Notes: generated by a model from the letters alone, not told the origin. A stretch of DNA of 64,000 nt from Gnetum montanum (GCA_015680685.1 MNCI01008026.1:290514-354513), one strand, 5' to 3'; shown: positions 36,290 to 49,479, counted from the stretch's first letter. Translations and numbers: made by a program.

Positions 36290-36760
36290 TGGATCAAGGT
36301 TGGCAATCTTCCTAGGAAACTATTTGATCTTAGAAGTCCTCTCATTTATTTACAGATTGCCAAAAATGATCCATGAAAAGCTCTTCTTGATTTAGGTTTA
36401 GGCATGAATCTAATTTCTTATGAAATATACAAAGCCTGGAACCTACCATCTCTCAAGAAAAGTGACATTCATCTAGAGTTAGCAGGCCAGTCCATCATTG
36501 TTCCTTTGGGACTGGTGGAGAACATTATGATCACTACCTATGGATGGTCTTATCCTATTGACTTGATAGTAATTGAGGTCATCAGTTGCAACACGAATTT
36601 TGCTATCATTATGGGAAGAGCTTGGCTCAACAGTATAAATGCGAGAATAGACATTCGTGACCTCTCCTTAGAGATATCTAGGGAGAATGAATTTGGTTTG
36701 ATCAAGAGAAAGAAAGTTTCATGTATCACGTATAGTGATACTAGGTGCAATTGTGTGTAG
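36290..36760 (+). pseudogene. Element D protease
   Basis: The active-site region reads LLDLGLGMNLIS near 36388-36420 and the later half has IIMGRAWLNSINARIDI (about 36606-36655). The open stretch is 36404-36760, ending at a TAG. It is the DLG type, as in A. Confidence 0.8.
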
Positions 36761-36919
36761 AAGTTATGGTCCATCAAAAGCATATCCACAATCACATGCA
36801 GTTAGTATGCAACTAAACTTGAAATTCAAAGTGCCTGTACGTAGTAGCTACTAAACTAGGGGGTACCCAGTGGCTGACAACTGATTCTACAAGCAACACA
36901 AAATACATGGAACCTATTG

Positions 36920-36965
36920 AGGATCCAAACAACAGGTCGTTGGTTAACATAAAATAGACAAAACA
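36920..36965 (+). other. Element D internal deletion junction (RT-RNaseH-INT missing)
   Basis: The reading runs from a PR-RT linker (MEPIEDPNNR) straight into the pol tail (SLVNIK, then FVDGQPRSTC). The second part aligns with QLVNIQQIKPF and SNGQPRF of element I integrase. About 3.5-4 kb present in A is absent. Confidence 0.7.
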
Positions 36966-37059
36966 TTTCCACAAGCCAACATAGGCTAGAACAATAAACA
37001 TCTTCGTGGATGGGCAACCACGTTCAACATGTCACATCTCTCCCTTCAAACTCAGTTGT

Positions 37060-38986
37060 GGGGGAGATGATCATCCATGCTAACTATGTAAGTAGCTCTT
37101 CAATTTTTCATCTTTTTGTTTTACACCTTATTATTTTTACTACTTTTTGTTTTACACATTCTTTATCTTACACCTTTTTGTTTTTTATGTTATTAATCTT
37201 TTCTAATTTTTGTTTTACAACATTGTTAGTACATTTTATCTTTCTTAAATATTTTACACTTTCTTGTATATTTTCCTTTATTTTTGATGTGATTTTCTTA
37301 TTATGTTTTATTTTTTAATAATAACGTGCCTTCTTGCCAACTGGTACAATGTGTTTAATTAATGTGGGCATGTGTTATTCGATTATTTGATTGTTGGTGT
37401 CTAGATTCTAGCTTTGAATTTTGTTATTGATGATTAGGACATGGTTTCTTTTTTATGCAACAAGTAGTGAGTCCACAACATCCACCTATTTGCAAACTCT
37501 ATGGTTTTCCTTGTTCTAGAAATGTGTAGTCCCTTTTGCACAATAAAAATTTAATGAACTGGTGACTCTGGTAGTTTCTAGATTTGGAAAGGATTCAAAG
37601 GTTTGAATAGGGTGTGACCTCAAGGGGATTCGGTACTCTTTGTGCCTTTCTTCTTGGGTGCATGTGTGTTTTCATGGATTTCTTACCGTTGTGTGTTGAC
37701 CAATAATAGGAAGTTGAATAAGTTTTTCAATGGTGTGGTTCCAATTTCAAGAAAAAAAGATGAAAATTCAAAACACACCTCTTAGAAAAAATAAACAAGC
37801 TACAAGCACTTATTATGGGACTAGAAAGACATGTTACCCATGTCTGAAGGTCCTCTCTAACTAAGGCCCTTCCTCACTTCCTACTTCTCTTTTCTTCTTT
37901 AATGTGGGATGATGGTTATCTTGTGTGAGCACTCTTGTGTCTTAGGGGGATGGACTGGGCTTAAAATGATGATGTGATGTCACTGAACGTGGTTGGTTTT
38001 GGGTGGACTAAGGATGAATTTTATTAAGTCATTTAACCACAAAATTCACAAGGGACTTCATGTGATTAGAAACTCCATTTCACACACTCTCTCATCTATC
38101 TATGCTTTCCATGTTTCACCTCACTATCGGTTTCATGTTCTTATTTGATGTGTTAAAATTCTTAGGTAGTTTCTTCTGGGTTTTTGTACTTAACTTTCTG
38201 TAACCAATAATCATCCATGGAGCCCATGGACTCCTTTTTTTGAAGTTATGCAAGGGCAATAAAAGGCCTATGCCTACTTTGGAAAAGACCCACTTGCATA
38301 TCTTTTGGTTTGGTTAGTTACATTCTTTATCCTGAAACACTCTCACAATCAAATCCTTTTGCGTACTCCATCAATGACATCCAATTGTGGACATTGTCAC
38401 AACATTTTTTCAATGAAATCCTCTTTTTATTATTGTGAATTCTTAACCCTCTTTAAGTATTCATTGTGTTTACAATTTTTCAAATTTAATGGAATACTTA
38501 TCCATTTCACCATACTCTTTAATGTTACCACTAACACTATTAGTGGACTTAATTCACCATAATCACAACCTAGCCAAGTGTAACCATTAACAAGACAAGG
38601 TACTTGAAATTTGTATGTTACAAATTGCATACAAATCCATGGTTTTGTTGTGCTTACAATGGGAACTATGGATTTGAAGTAAGATTGTTTTCACCAAGGA
38701 AGAAGCAGCAACACCATGCAACAAGAATCATTCATGATTATTGGATCTTCTCCCTTGCTCATTAGCTGCTAAGAGGAGTAGGATGTCCATTGTGTCTAGG
38801 GTATTCCATTCTATTGTCATGAACACCCAATTTTTTAAAAGATTGTAAATCCATACACTCAAGCACTTAGAATCTATCTATTTCATCTAAGTCATTTTTA
38901 TGTCAGTTAATAATCCCATACCTACCTAATATTTTATAAGGAACTTGTTCCTCCTCTTGTTCACTCAAGGACAATTTTTCATTCAG
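37060..38986 (+). other. Element D 3' non-coding region
   Basis: T-rich, no gene. It has TAGAAAGACATGTTACCCA near 37822, the purine/hairpin segment near 37728-37785, and the shared block near 38250-38295. Short hydrophobic open frames (for example 37010-37318) result from T-richness. Confidence 0.6.
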
Positions 38987-38997
38987 TCATGGAGGTA
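38987..38997 (+). other. Element D polypurine tract
   Basis: TCATGGAGGTA abuts the 3' LTR and matches the tracts of the other elements. Confidence 0.7.
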
Positions 38998-39846
38998 TGA
39001 TGAATCGTATTTAGACATGCTTCGATATCGAATACGTGATATCGGAGCCTCGATATCGGATACCTGATATTGAACCCTAAGATGTGATGTTGAATATCTG
39101 ATGTCGTGAGGTATATGCTAGCCTATAAATAGAGCACTTGGGCACATAGTTTGAGAATTAGTTTTTGTCATAAAGTAACAAAGTTCTTGTAGTTTAGCCA
39201 TTCTAGAGTTGGAATATTTTTGAGTGCCCGTAGTAGGAGTCTGAGTGTGTACGGATCTTTGTTTAAGCACTAAGATACCTGAGCACAGTAGTGTGATGGA
39301 AATAAAGATGATCCCTTTTGATAATCCTTGTAGCACTGAGAATATATCAATTTTTCTTTGAATGTTTCTTTTAATGCATTTAATGTTCATGCACTTTAAT
39401 TATGCAATTAATTTTCAGTTGTTAATGAACACAAGCACGACCACTTTGAGCATACATGTAGTGCTTGGTAACCCATAAACACTTAACATTTGGTAACCTA
39501 GCAGTGCTATATGCATTTAAGATGTGTCCTGAGAGTGGGAACATGTACTTGTGTTAGGCTAGCTAGGTAGTATATTAATTAGATATTAAATTCCTCTACC
39601 TTTCATTCTTGTTCTAGGTGTTTAAGCTTATAAAATATAAAATGATAAAAATCATATACCTCAGTTGCATTTAATTATATACTTGTATCTCACGAGTGGA
39701 ACTAAGAAGACAACAATCATTCCTATTAGATTTCACTTCTTTGAACTAGTGTACTTAGGAACTTAAGGTCTGTGGAGCTCAACCAGATCACACATGAACA
39801 CTTATTATTGGTATGGTTCAGCGTAGGGGTACCTTGATGCTCATAA
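38998..39846 (+). repeat. Element D 3' LTR
   Basis: 849 bases, with clear CGATATCG palindromes (39031, 39052) better preserved than in the 5' LTR. It ends GCTCATAA, one change from CTCATCA. Confidence 0.9.
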
Positions 39847-40315
39847 TTGAGTAAGACACCAAGATCCCTTCAATTTTTACTGTAGCATCTACTTCTCAAT
39901 TCTGCCAAAACTGAAGTGTTTTTCCTAAATATCACTTTCCATTTGTTATTAGAGTAGGCCATAAAGAAGATGAATTAAGTTGGGCCTTAACACCTTTTGG
40001 AGAAAATTCCAAAAATGGACCAAAGTTAAGTTCCATAATTATTGTCAACATGATGGAAGTTTCCTGAATAGTCAAAAGGCATTCAAGTGATAGTGTGAGT
40101 TGTTGTCCTTGGATGAGCACTTGTGGAATATATGCTTTTGCTTAAGTAGATTGCTCCATAATAGGAGTTTGTTGATGAATACTTAAGGATCATTCCTCCT
40201 ACTCTCCTTGTTTTGCTTATAAGTTTTTCTTGCTCACTTGTCCTCTTCCACTACCTCATGGTCTTTTACTTGTCAGTCATTGAAGTTCTCCTTATGCTCC
40301 TCTTTTTGGGACCAT
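39847..40315 (-). pseudogene. Element F accessory ORF, N-terminal part
   Basis: The minus-strand start at 40315 reads MVPKRGA and matches MAPKRGA at 52807 in G. An open core at 40120-39932 carries GQQLTLSLECL, LNFGPFLEFS and SSSLWPTLITNGK, closely matching G. It is cut by D at 39846 and continues at 32768. Confidence 0.65.
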
Positions 40316-42430
40316 TTGCAATCAATCAAGCATTTGAAATTATAAGAGTATTCTCATAAATGAGCAAAAATTTGGTACCTTACTCATACCCTTAGTTATA
40401 TCAAGTTCTTAGTTCATTATGATTGCAGAGTTAGAAAATCTTCCAAGAACAATCCCATTAGTACTTTTCTATGTCGTAAAATAAGTGGTATGATCAATTA
40501 GGAGTCTTCTTAAAGTTGTTTTGGCCTTAACATGAGTGATTTACTTTAAAAATTATTGATATGTCCCCTTAAACTTATCCTTATAATACCTTTTAGTTGT
40601 TAGCAATTTCAAAAAAAATCAACTCAAATTTTCCTCACTAGCACCCCTCCATGACTGACATGAGAACTTCGAGATCATGTAGACTGAAAAATCATGAAAA
40701 TCGGTGCAATAATGCACAAGTTATGGGCACTAGAAGATGGGGTGTCAGAGTGCTTAGTTGCAAAGAAAAATCAACAAAAACTCTCCTATTATGAAAATTA
40801 GAAATGAAATTTTTTTCTAACTCCCCCACGATATATTAAATATTTATAAGTGTGATATTGTACATACACTATGGTAAATGTGATATCATAGGTGCATGTG
40901 ATATCGTATCTATGATACCACCTTAGAAAAAATCAAATTTTCTTAAGGTGTTTCAAGGAAAAATTAAGTCTATTCGAATGGTTGGAAGATATGCATCATG
41001 TTGAAAGGGTTCTAAAATGGAGATGATGCTTCAATTGTGAAGGATAAGCATTGAAAGTCTATGATTAAAGAATCTTAGGCTACAAAAGTATATGAGGTAT
41101 TGATGCAATGAATGAGATAGACATGGTGTTGTGTCATTATAATAGATAGTGTGAAAAATATGGGAAGTGTTTATTATCATTTATTGGAATTGAAATGCTC
41201 AAGATGATGTGGAATTGCTTAGCAGGTATAAGATACAATAGTTATACAAGTGAGTCCTCCCCAAAGCAAACTCCAATCCTTAATGCCCTTGTATAACCAT
41301 GCCTAAAAGTGTCCTTAGGCACTTAAGGAGTTGAATGTAATGCATACCTTTTTAACAAGACACACATGTTAGTACCACAAAATTGCATAAATAATAGTAT
41401 GCTACACAAAATCATAAGTTATGATTATTCAAATAGTGAGATGAAATGGGCTTAGAAGGGATTGTAGGAATCGGGATGTGAGGTGTCTACCATAGGCACA
41501 ATGAATTCTTGTATTTTATTAGTGGTTATGGTAATCATTAGCCTTTCTGTGCAAGATTCAAACTAAGTCCAGACCACATTCCAATGACATCACATAGTTT
41601 CATCTCTTGGAGTTACAATCATAAGACTATCAATGTTACAAGGAGTATTATCACTTGGCGTATTGTCCAAGGGAGGAGTTTTATTCATGGCACTTTATTT
41701 TTATTTTTACATTTATAAGAAGCTGCCTACCTTCAAGCATGAGTAACATGTCTTTCTAGTGGGACCCCTAGAAATTTATTCTGTGCTCTTTTATTTTTTA
41801 TTTGTGTTAATCTTTTAAGGTTGCACTTATGTAACTCTTACTTCCATTTTTTGTTAAATCTACAAGGATATATTACAACCTTAGTAACATGATAGAATTT
41901 ACAATAATAATCCAAAAAGAATCCACAAGTATCCTCGATGTTACATCCTTTTCATTCCCACTTGGCTCTTCACTTTTTGATCCAAACACAATGATCATAA
42001 GTTTATTCTTAGTTGTATGATGGAAAGGAATATCGTTATGGCCATGGTAAGAACCTCTTATTAATGGAATGGATGGATGGATGATGTGGGCTCACTATGC
42101 AAATAATCAATCTCTTATGGCTTAATAACATAGAGAAATATTCACCTTATTGGGCTACATCTTGTCTTTATTTAAATGTGTTTTATTAACAATCAAAATT
42201 ATTTACAAAGGGTTTAAAAACAAAGTATGAAAGAAATGGAAAAGATAGTAAAAATTTGTAAAAAAAGTTTAAACAATGAAAAATGTTTAAAAAATGGAAA
42301 AGTATAAAAGAATAAGGAAATTTCAAAGAATATGGAAAATGAAAAGAATGGTAAAAAAAAATCACTTATTAATTTTGAAATTAAAGGGAAGTATCACCCC
42401 CATGACTAAACTCATGGATGCGTGTTCTAA
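40316..42430 (-). other. Element F region between gag-PR and accessory ORF
   Basis: No gene seen. On the minus strand it contains, in order, the end-of-pol motif GTTTAGTCATGGGGGTGA (42420-42385), a T-rich stretch, ACTAGAAAGACATGTTACTCA near 41760-41740, the shared block near 41300-41255, and a cluster of GATATC-like motifs with TTATAAATA at about 40925-40830, before the accessory ORF start. Confidence 0.55.
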
Positions 42431-42806
42431 AAATGCTTCCTAGATCTCCTAGATCAAACACCTTAGGTGGTTCTCCCACCATCTTTATTAATTTAACTGT
42501 TCCATTATTATCCCATGTAATTTTGATGGTAGTGGAGTTATGATCATTTAAGTTCCGATTTTCTTCTTCCTTTGGTGTATGATTATGAGTTAATTATTTT
42601 GTTTTTAGACTATTAGTTGGAGTCATCTTCTAACATTGGGAATTATTAAGTGGTTGAGATGTTTCCATGGACATTTTAGACAATTTATGATTCTTCTTTA
42701 GTGAACATAAGGTGTCTTTTGGTTTTGTGACTATTACTCTCTCTTTTGCATACACTTGTTGTTTACTGTTCTGGTTGTGGACTGGAATGGTAATTGTGTT
42801 AAAATT
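42431..42806 (-). pseudogene. Element F unfamiliar pol-replacing tail after protease
   Basis: After the PR stop, the minus strand stays largely open for about 125 codons (two stops). It is Lys/Asn/Thr-rich, with landmarks ERVIVTKPKDTL, ITWDNNGTVKLIKMVGEPPK and VFDLGDLGSIFRTR, ending at the end-of-pol motif FSHGGD. It resembles neither RT nor INT, and elements A, B and G have no counterpart. It may be a remnant tail of a gag-PR-only polyprotein. Function unknown. Confidence 0.45.
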
Positions 42807-43250
42807 CTAAAGTATTGGTCCACGATTACACCCTTTGCTTTTAGTAACAATGCATGGAATTAATTGCATGTGTATGGCTCCATGTGCATCTTCTTTAGAA
42901 ATCTCAATTGACAAATCTCTCATACTTAGCTTACCATTGATTGTGCTTAGCCATGCCCTTCCCATGATTATTAAGAACTTCTTATCAACATCTTTCACAT
43001 AAATTACTAGAAAGTTGGCTAGATAGGACCACCCATTGATAGTGATCACTAAATTATCTATCTGTCCCAAAGAAGTGGTGATAGACTAATTTGAAAGCTT
43101 CAATCTAATATTGCATTCTTTCAATGATGGTAGGTTCCATGCTTGATTTGTTTTGTAGGAGATCAAATTCATTCCAAAACCTAAGTCTAATAGAGCTTTT
43201 CATGGTAAATTTCCAGCTATTTGCAGATAAATCAAAGGAATTCTTAGATT
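42807..43250 (-). pseudogene. Element F protease
   Basis: The open stretch 43070-42807 has NGWSYLANFLVIYV and IIMGRAWLSTINGKL, as in the A protease. The active-site part (ALLDLGFGMNLIS-like, 43200-43160) is upstream in the same direction. Confidence 0.75.
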
Positions 43251-44123
43251 AATTCTCTTTGTAGGAAGTGGTCCAAACTTAATCCAATCAATGACAATTT
43301 TAGTGAGTGTGAAAAATTATATGTTCGGGCTTGATGATGATGGAAACTTGTCAATAGTGAGAATATATGTTTTAGGAGAAGATGGTCTCAATGAAGATCC
43401 AATTCTACCAGCCTTCTCTGGACTTGTCCTAAAGAAAGGATGTCTTTTTGCTTGGCCTTTAGCATTGCTAGTGAGATCATCCACTTGTATATTTAATACC
43501 TTTACAGCTTTCCTCTATTGCAGTTGTGATAGCAACTCTCCTTGCATTGTGGGTGGTGGCACTGGTGGCAAAGGATTGGGATTGGGATTGGTATTTGGAA
43601 AATCAGCTACTTGTGGATGCATGTATGGGTCTGAATTTGTCCTTGGTGGCATTGGTCAGTGGTATTTTGGTAGATCATACTGTGAAGCCTGAATAGCTGC
43701 ATTTGCTAGTAATATTGTACGTTTGACATAGTATCCCTAAGAATCAGGTTATCGATATGGATACTATTGGTGTGGCAGTGGCATGACCCATGATTCAGGC
43801 TATTGAAATTACTAATAATATTACTCTTATGGCTACAACAAAGCTCCACTAGGATAAGGTAACAAATTGGGCATCTATTTTTGAACAAATTTTGGGTTAA
43901 GTGCGTATGCTCATGTTTCTTTCAGATGTGTCATAATCGAACAACATCCCTTAGAATGTTCGTACTAACACACAGTGCAACCTTCTTCATCTATAGAGTT
44001 GGTATCTAAGACCTCAGCTACTAAAGTAACTTTGCATTTGTGTCAAAGTTCTCTCTCTTTCTTTTGTTTTTATCTTTTATGAAGGCTTGCTCTGCTCTTT
44101 TCTTCATGATCTTTAACATTGTG
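43251..44123 (-). pseudogene. Element F gag, C-terminal part
   Basis: On the minus strand it has the zinc-knuckle region (YEHSKGCC-like, about 43980-43930), then a Tyr/Gln/Pro-rich tail to about 43500. Element G is inserted at 44124; the N-terminal part continues at 56541. Confidence 0.72.
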
Positions 44124-44935
44124 TGATAAATCCAAAAATTTTGAGTCAACGATATCATAGTTACGATATCATATCTATGATGTTGTAGATACGTTATCAT
44201 ATCTTAGCATACATTATTGTATAAGCAATATTGCAAGGTGTGTGCTTGCCTATATAAGCAACACTTGGGCACAAGAATCTACAATAGATTTAATAACAAT
44301 GTGTGCCCGCACTATGATGTTTTGTAATTTAATGGGATCTTTATTCGAGTGCAATGTACTTGGACACAGTACATGACTAAAAATAAAGATCGATATTACT
44401 CTACATCAATGCAATAACACATTATTTCTATTTCTAATTATTTTACTATTTACTACTTTCATAGTTAATATTTACCCTTCCTTACAATTTACTTTTAATG
44501 TTATGAAGTGGAATGAGTACAATTGATCTCAAGCACATAAGTGTAACTACTTGGTAACCTAGTAGTGTTATCACTTGGTATGCCCAGTAGTGAGGTACTT
44601 GGTAATCCCAATAGTAGTTGCATGAAGTCCAAGGTGTGACTAGTAGTTGCATAGGCTAGCTTAGATTTGTTTTACTATAACTTAGATTTAGAATCCCTTA
44701 CTTTCATTTCATGTTTACTAGGAGCTCAATGGCTAATACAACATCAATATTATATACCTCACCATGAGTTAAACCATACGCATTAATTTTACTAACTCAT
44801 GTGGAAAGAAAACGATCATGAATGCTAATCAATTACTAGTATAATCACATTTTCTTATCTGTGAAGTTCAACCGAGATTACACGTGAACACTTGTATCTT
44901 GTATGGTTGGGTGTTGGATACTCCACCACTCATCA
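44124..44935 (+). repeat. Element G 5' LTR
   Basis: 812 bases, TGATAAATCC ... CCACTCATCA. U3 has repeated CGATATCAT / GATATCATATC motifs (44150-44230), then CTATATAAG near 44250 and AATAAAG near 44382. It lacks about 44 bases present in the 3' LTR near 55862-55906. Confidence 0.9.
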
Positions 44936-44955
44936 TTGGTGCCACTGCCAAGGAT
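44936..44955 (+). other. Element G primer-binding site
   Basis: TTGGTGCCACTGCCAAGGAT follows the LTR and matches the tRNA-Asp complement with a few transitions. Confidence 0.75.
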
Positions 44956-45072
44956 AAGTTAATGTTATGCTAAGTAATTAATTTTCCAAAGTTCATTGTA
45001 TCAGAACCTAACTCTAATCTTTGCAACCTTAATATAAAGCACACTTAACATAAACTATTAGAAAATGATAAC

Positions 45073-47060
45073 ATGACTTCGCATAATGATCAACTATCAC
45101 TTGCTAAGAAAACAAGGAGTAGTGATAGAATCACTAATGAAGAAGATTGGGGAATGCAAATGCAGACACATATTACTTATGCTCACACTAATCCATACCA
45201 TGTAGAATTCACCTTTATATTCCATTGGGACAAACAAATGAGGTGGAGAGATATGCAAGGTAACATAGTTCTACCTCCTGAACATGCCACACTAAACATG
45301 CTACAAAATAATCTAAGAGGAATGCACTTGGACCAAATTCAAGAATAGTATCATGTGGCTGAACACATGACCAGACCCTACAAACCTACAAAGGAGAAAA
45401 TAAAAAGAGATGCTGCTATGAAAATCAAGCATGTTCATACGAAAGGGAAGCAAGCCAACACATCTGTTGTCATAGAAGAGCTTGATGCTGATTAGTTCAT
45501 TTTGAAACAACTTCACTAGAACCATCAAGAGCCATCAAAGACACCTATCATCAGACTAAAAGAACCTGTCAAAGCCCAACTTCAGTATACTCTAGTAGAG
45601 ACACACAAGGGGAAGGCTACTCACTCAAGATACAAGCAAGACTCTAGGCCAAGGGATCCTACTAAGCCCTACAATGCCTATGTTTTTGCAATCACTCTAG
45701 GTCATTGGAACCTAAATCCATCAGATGTTAGAGTACCATGCTTGAAATTTTCAATGACAAATATCAAACATATTCACAAGTGTCGAACCTATAAAGCAAA
45801 TCTAGAACTAGAAACAAGGGAGTCATGAGACTCTTGATGTAGAAATGGATAAATATTATTAAATATTACACAAATGGCTAGGCAATGGATTTTCATAAAA
45901 GGAACAACTAAGGCACATCATAGATGGGCTAAGAAGCAAAACAAGAGAGACCCTTGGGATATGCCCAAGGAAGACTATTAGAACTAACTGCCCATTAGAT
46001 TCAAAGACTCATCAATCAAGTGGCAAAAGAAGAAAGAGAAATCATAAAAATGGAATTAGCTAAAGAATACAATAGGGATCCATCAATTCAAAAAAGAGAT
46101 GCATGAGTATGTGATACCCAAGAGAAAGAAACTTTGGATCATGCTCTCAGGAAAGAGACGCTATCGATTCAGAAATCTGTTGCCGATGTAGCAACACATG
46201 TAGCGAAAATGTGAAATTCTATAGATGCATGATGTACAACAACACTAAAGATTGTGGAGGATAAATAAGAAAAAGCACTCAACAAGGGCAAAGAAAAAAA
46301 GAAGAAGAAGGAATTTGGACAAAAGGGTAAATTTGCTTCAGTAGCTAGGTATTCAGACACTAGCTCCACAGATGATGAAGGTTACACCGTGTGCTAGTAT
46401 GAACATCCTAAGGGATGTTGTCCAGTCATGGTATATCTACAAGAAATTAGGGCATATGCACTTAACCCACAATTTGTTCAAAACCAAATGCCCAAAAAAT
46501 TACCTTATCCTCAAGGTAACTACAGACAACAACATCAACCAATGTACTATCCTAGTAGAGATTTACTGCAGTTGTAGGAGCACTACCATCAATAATGACA
46601 ACAATTGCAATCATGGGCCATGCAACCGCTATGCCAACAGTATTCATATCGACAACCTAATCCTTATGGATACCATGTTCAACATCCAATCTCACCTTAT
46701 CACAAAATACCACAAATCAATGCCACTAAGGATCGATTCTAACTTATATCTGCATCCACCAATAGCTGGACCTACTACTCAACACTTTAGTCCTATGCCA
46801 CCAGTGCCACCTCCTATTATGTAGGGGAACTTACCATCACAACCTCAACCAGAAAGTGCTACAAGGATAGTTAATACACATGAGAGGAAGATTACTTATG
46901 AGTCTTAATCCAAGAAATGACAGTTCTTCAGAACTAGCCTAGAGAAGACTCAATAGATGGGGAACACATCTAACTCCATCCCATCCACATCAAGTCCTTC
47001 CCAATACGCTAAGCTTTTGACTTCATTTTGTCCAAATGTCACAACTATCATGCTCACATA
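45073..47060 (+). pseudogene. Element G gag
   Basis: It starts MTSHNDQLSLAKK, a different beginning from A and D (MSSS) but matching F. The open stretch 45073-45348 has FTFIFHWDKQMRWRDMQGN and IVLPPEHA. The zinc knuckle near 46391 reads stop-YEHPKGCC (first part decayed). A Gln/Pro-rich tail follows. The RFEGGYN block expected near 45700 is deleted. Several stops. Confidence 0.8.
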
Positions 47061-47069
47061 AAAAGTAAT

Positions 47070-47580
47070 CCATTGGATTAAGGTAGGGACTCTTTCACAG
47101 AAAAGAACTAATCTAGGAAGTCCCTTGACTTGTCTCCAAATAGCAAGATAAAAATTATGCAAAGATTTATTAAATTCTAGGTTTGGAGTAGATCTAATAT
47201 CTTAAGACGTGTATGAGACCTAGAACCTCCCACCACTAAAGAAAAGTAACATCCGTTTAGAGCTCACAAACTAGTCAACCATAGTTCCACTTGGACAGGA
47301 GGATGATGTGATTACCACCATCAGTGGTTGGTCCTATCCCACTAATTTTCTAGAACTTTACATTGAGAAAAATAAGGGAGAGTTCCCAATTATCATGGTA
47401 AGAGCTTGGTATAGCACCATGGATGCTAATCTTGGAATTTGTGATTTATCCTTGCAAATTTCCAAGAAAGATGAAGCTAAAGTCATATACAGATGAAGGG
47501 TACCATGTATCGCATGCAAAAATCATAGTTGTAATTGCATGCAAAAAATTTGGACTATTAAATGAAAAGAGACCAAGGCA
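47070..47580 (+). pseudogene. Element G protease
   Basis: It follows the pattern of A: the active-site region near 47165-47200 is altered (a DLG motif cannot be read cleanly), then 47308-47496 has SGWSYPTNFLELYI and IIMVRAWYSTMDANLGI. Confidence 0.72.
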
Positions 47581-47799
47581 TTCAATCAATGCATAGAACC
47601 AAGTTGTGTGCAAAGTTGCCTATATGCAGTAGGCATTCAACAAGAGGGTATCTAGTGGCTGATTACCAATGAAGAAACCCAACCTAATAAGTACATGAAA
47701 CCAAAAGAACATATCATCAGTACCTACATGGTAGAAATAGTTAAGCTGGAACAATTAAGGAAAAGATACTCTTACACTCAGAATAATAAGAAGGAAGAA

Positions 47800-49320
47800 A
47801 CAGACTGGGACACTTGAAAATCCCAGACATAATGGAACCAAAACAACTGGAATTGAAGGCCCTACTAGCAACATTAGAATATTCATTTTTGAGTAACAAG
47901 AAACAAGTAATTATCAATGCCAACCTAGATAATGAACAAAAAGAAAAGCTATTAGAAGTGCTCAATAGGTGGCCCATAGCATTCACATGGTCCTATGATG
48001 AGATCACAAGAATTGATCCATGAATTTGATAACACCAAATCTACACTGATCCTATAGTCAAACCAAAATGCCAACCTCAATGAAGACTTAATCCTAAACC
48101 CAAGGAGATAGTCAAGAAAGAATTAGAAAAGCTGCTAAAGGTAGAATTCATTTATCCAATTGCCAATAGTGAATGGATAAGCCCTTTGGTGATAGTTCTA
48201 AAGAAGGAAGGAAAATCATGCATTTTCATCAACTTCTGGTTGTTGAACTCAACCATATTTAACGATCATTTTCCATTGCCTTTTGTCGATCAAGTCCTAG
48301 ATACAATTTCAAGACATGAGTACAGCAAAATACAATCAAATTTGCATTACACCAAAGGACCAAGAAAAAACCATGTGCACTAGTCCATGGGGAATGTTTT
48401 CTTACAAACAAATGCCTCTTAGTTTGTGTAATGCACCAACAACCTTCTAGAGACTAGTTTTAAGCATCTTCCAAAAGTAGATAAGAAATGGTGTTGAAGT
48501 TTTCATGGATGATTTCTCCACATATGGGCTAGATTTTCAACAAGCCCTGAACCAGTTGGAGTAAGTACTTAAAAGATGTGTTGAAAATAATCTGAAGCTT
48601 AATTGGCAGAAGAGAATCTTATGTTCCATGAAGGCATAGTATTGGGACACAAAATCTCACAAAAGGGTATAGAGGTAGATCCTAAAAAAATCAAAGTCAT
48701 CCAAAATATCACTCAAATACCACAAACAGTAGAAGATGTAACATCCTTTTTGGGCCACACAAGATACTACAAAAGATTTATTGAAAACTTCTTGAAAATA
48801 GCTAAACTGCTAGTAGAACTCACAAAGAAGGATGTATCTTTTAAGTGGACTAAGTCATGTGAAAAGGTGTTCAAAACTTTGAAATAGAAGTTAGTTAACA
48901 CACCAATATTCCAAGCCCTGGATTAATCAAGGCCTTTTCATATCATGACTAATGCCTCCAACTATGCACTTGGTGCAATACTGACTCAACTTGATGATTA
49001 AAGGAGACCGTACTATGTACACTGTGCCAGCAAGAGCATCACCAAAGCATAATTAAACTACACCATAACTAAAAAGGAGCTGATGGTTGTGGTGTATGCA
49101 TAAAAAATTCAAACATTATGTGCTCGGTTACCTTATCTATGTCCACATAGATCATAGTGCCATCTAATTTTAAATGAACAAGCCAATGATCAGTCCCAAA
49201 GTGATAAGATGGCTTGTGATTCTTTAAGAGTTTGACATTACAATGATTGGTAAAAAAGGTATAGAAAATGTTGTAGCTGATTATTTATCAAGGTTGAAAT
49301 GGGACATAGACAATCGAGTA
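47800..49320 (+). pseudogene. Element G reverse transcriptase and RNase H
   Basis: RT blocks: FIYPIANSEWISPLV (48150), DHFPLPFVDQVLDTI (48262), a deletion in the YSGYNQI block (about 48320), SPWGMFSYKQMPL (48383), and VFMDDFSTYG at about 48503. The connection and RNaseH then follow with LGAILTQLDD (48970), TKKELMVVVYA (49070) and HIDHSAI (49145). The stops at 48885 and 48924 match those of A and B. Confidence 0.85.
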
Positions 49321-49479
49321 GAACCCTTATTAGACCAATTTCCCAATGAGGACCTCTTTACTAGAACAACAAAGTTTGTAAGTTCGACAAAATAGCCATG
49401 GATTGCAAAGTACCTAACATACCTCACCACACAAGAGCTTCTGTTGAATGGAACAAAAAACAATGAGAAAAATTCCTTC

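Larger units (their letters stand above)
32769..39846 (+). mobile_element. Element D: internally deleted gypsy element (gag-PR only), 7.08 kb
   Basis: LTRs 32769-33621 and 38998-39846 both start TGATGAATCG. Order is PBS, gag, PR, then a direct jump to the end of pol, 3' non-coding region, polypurine tract, LTR. RT, RNaseH and most of INT are absent, so it would need enzymes in trans. It is inserted in the F accessory ORF. Flanks CTAAG and TTGAG differ by two transitions, an imperfect 5-bp duplication. Confidence 0.9.

Noticed and set aside
37010-37318. Hydrophobic open frame resembling a membrane protein (also 50506-50838)
   Set aside because: These are T-rich 3' regions just after pol; the Phe/Leu-rich translation follows from composition. 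I do not take them as envelope proteins.
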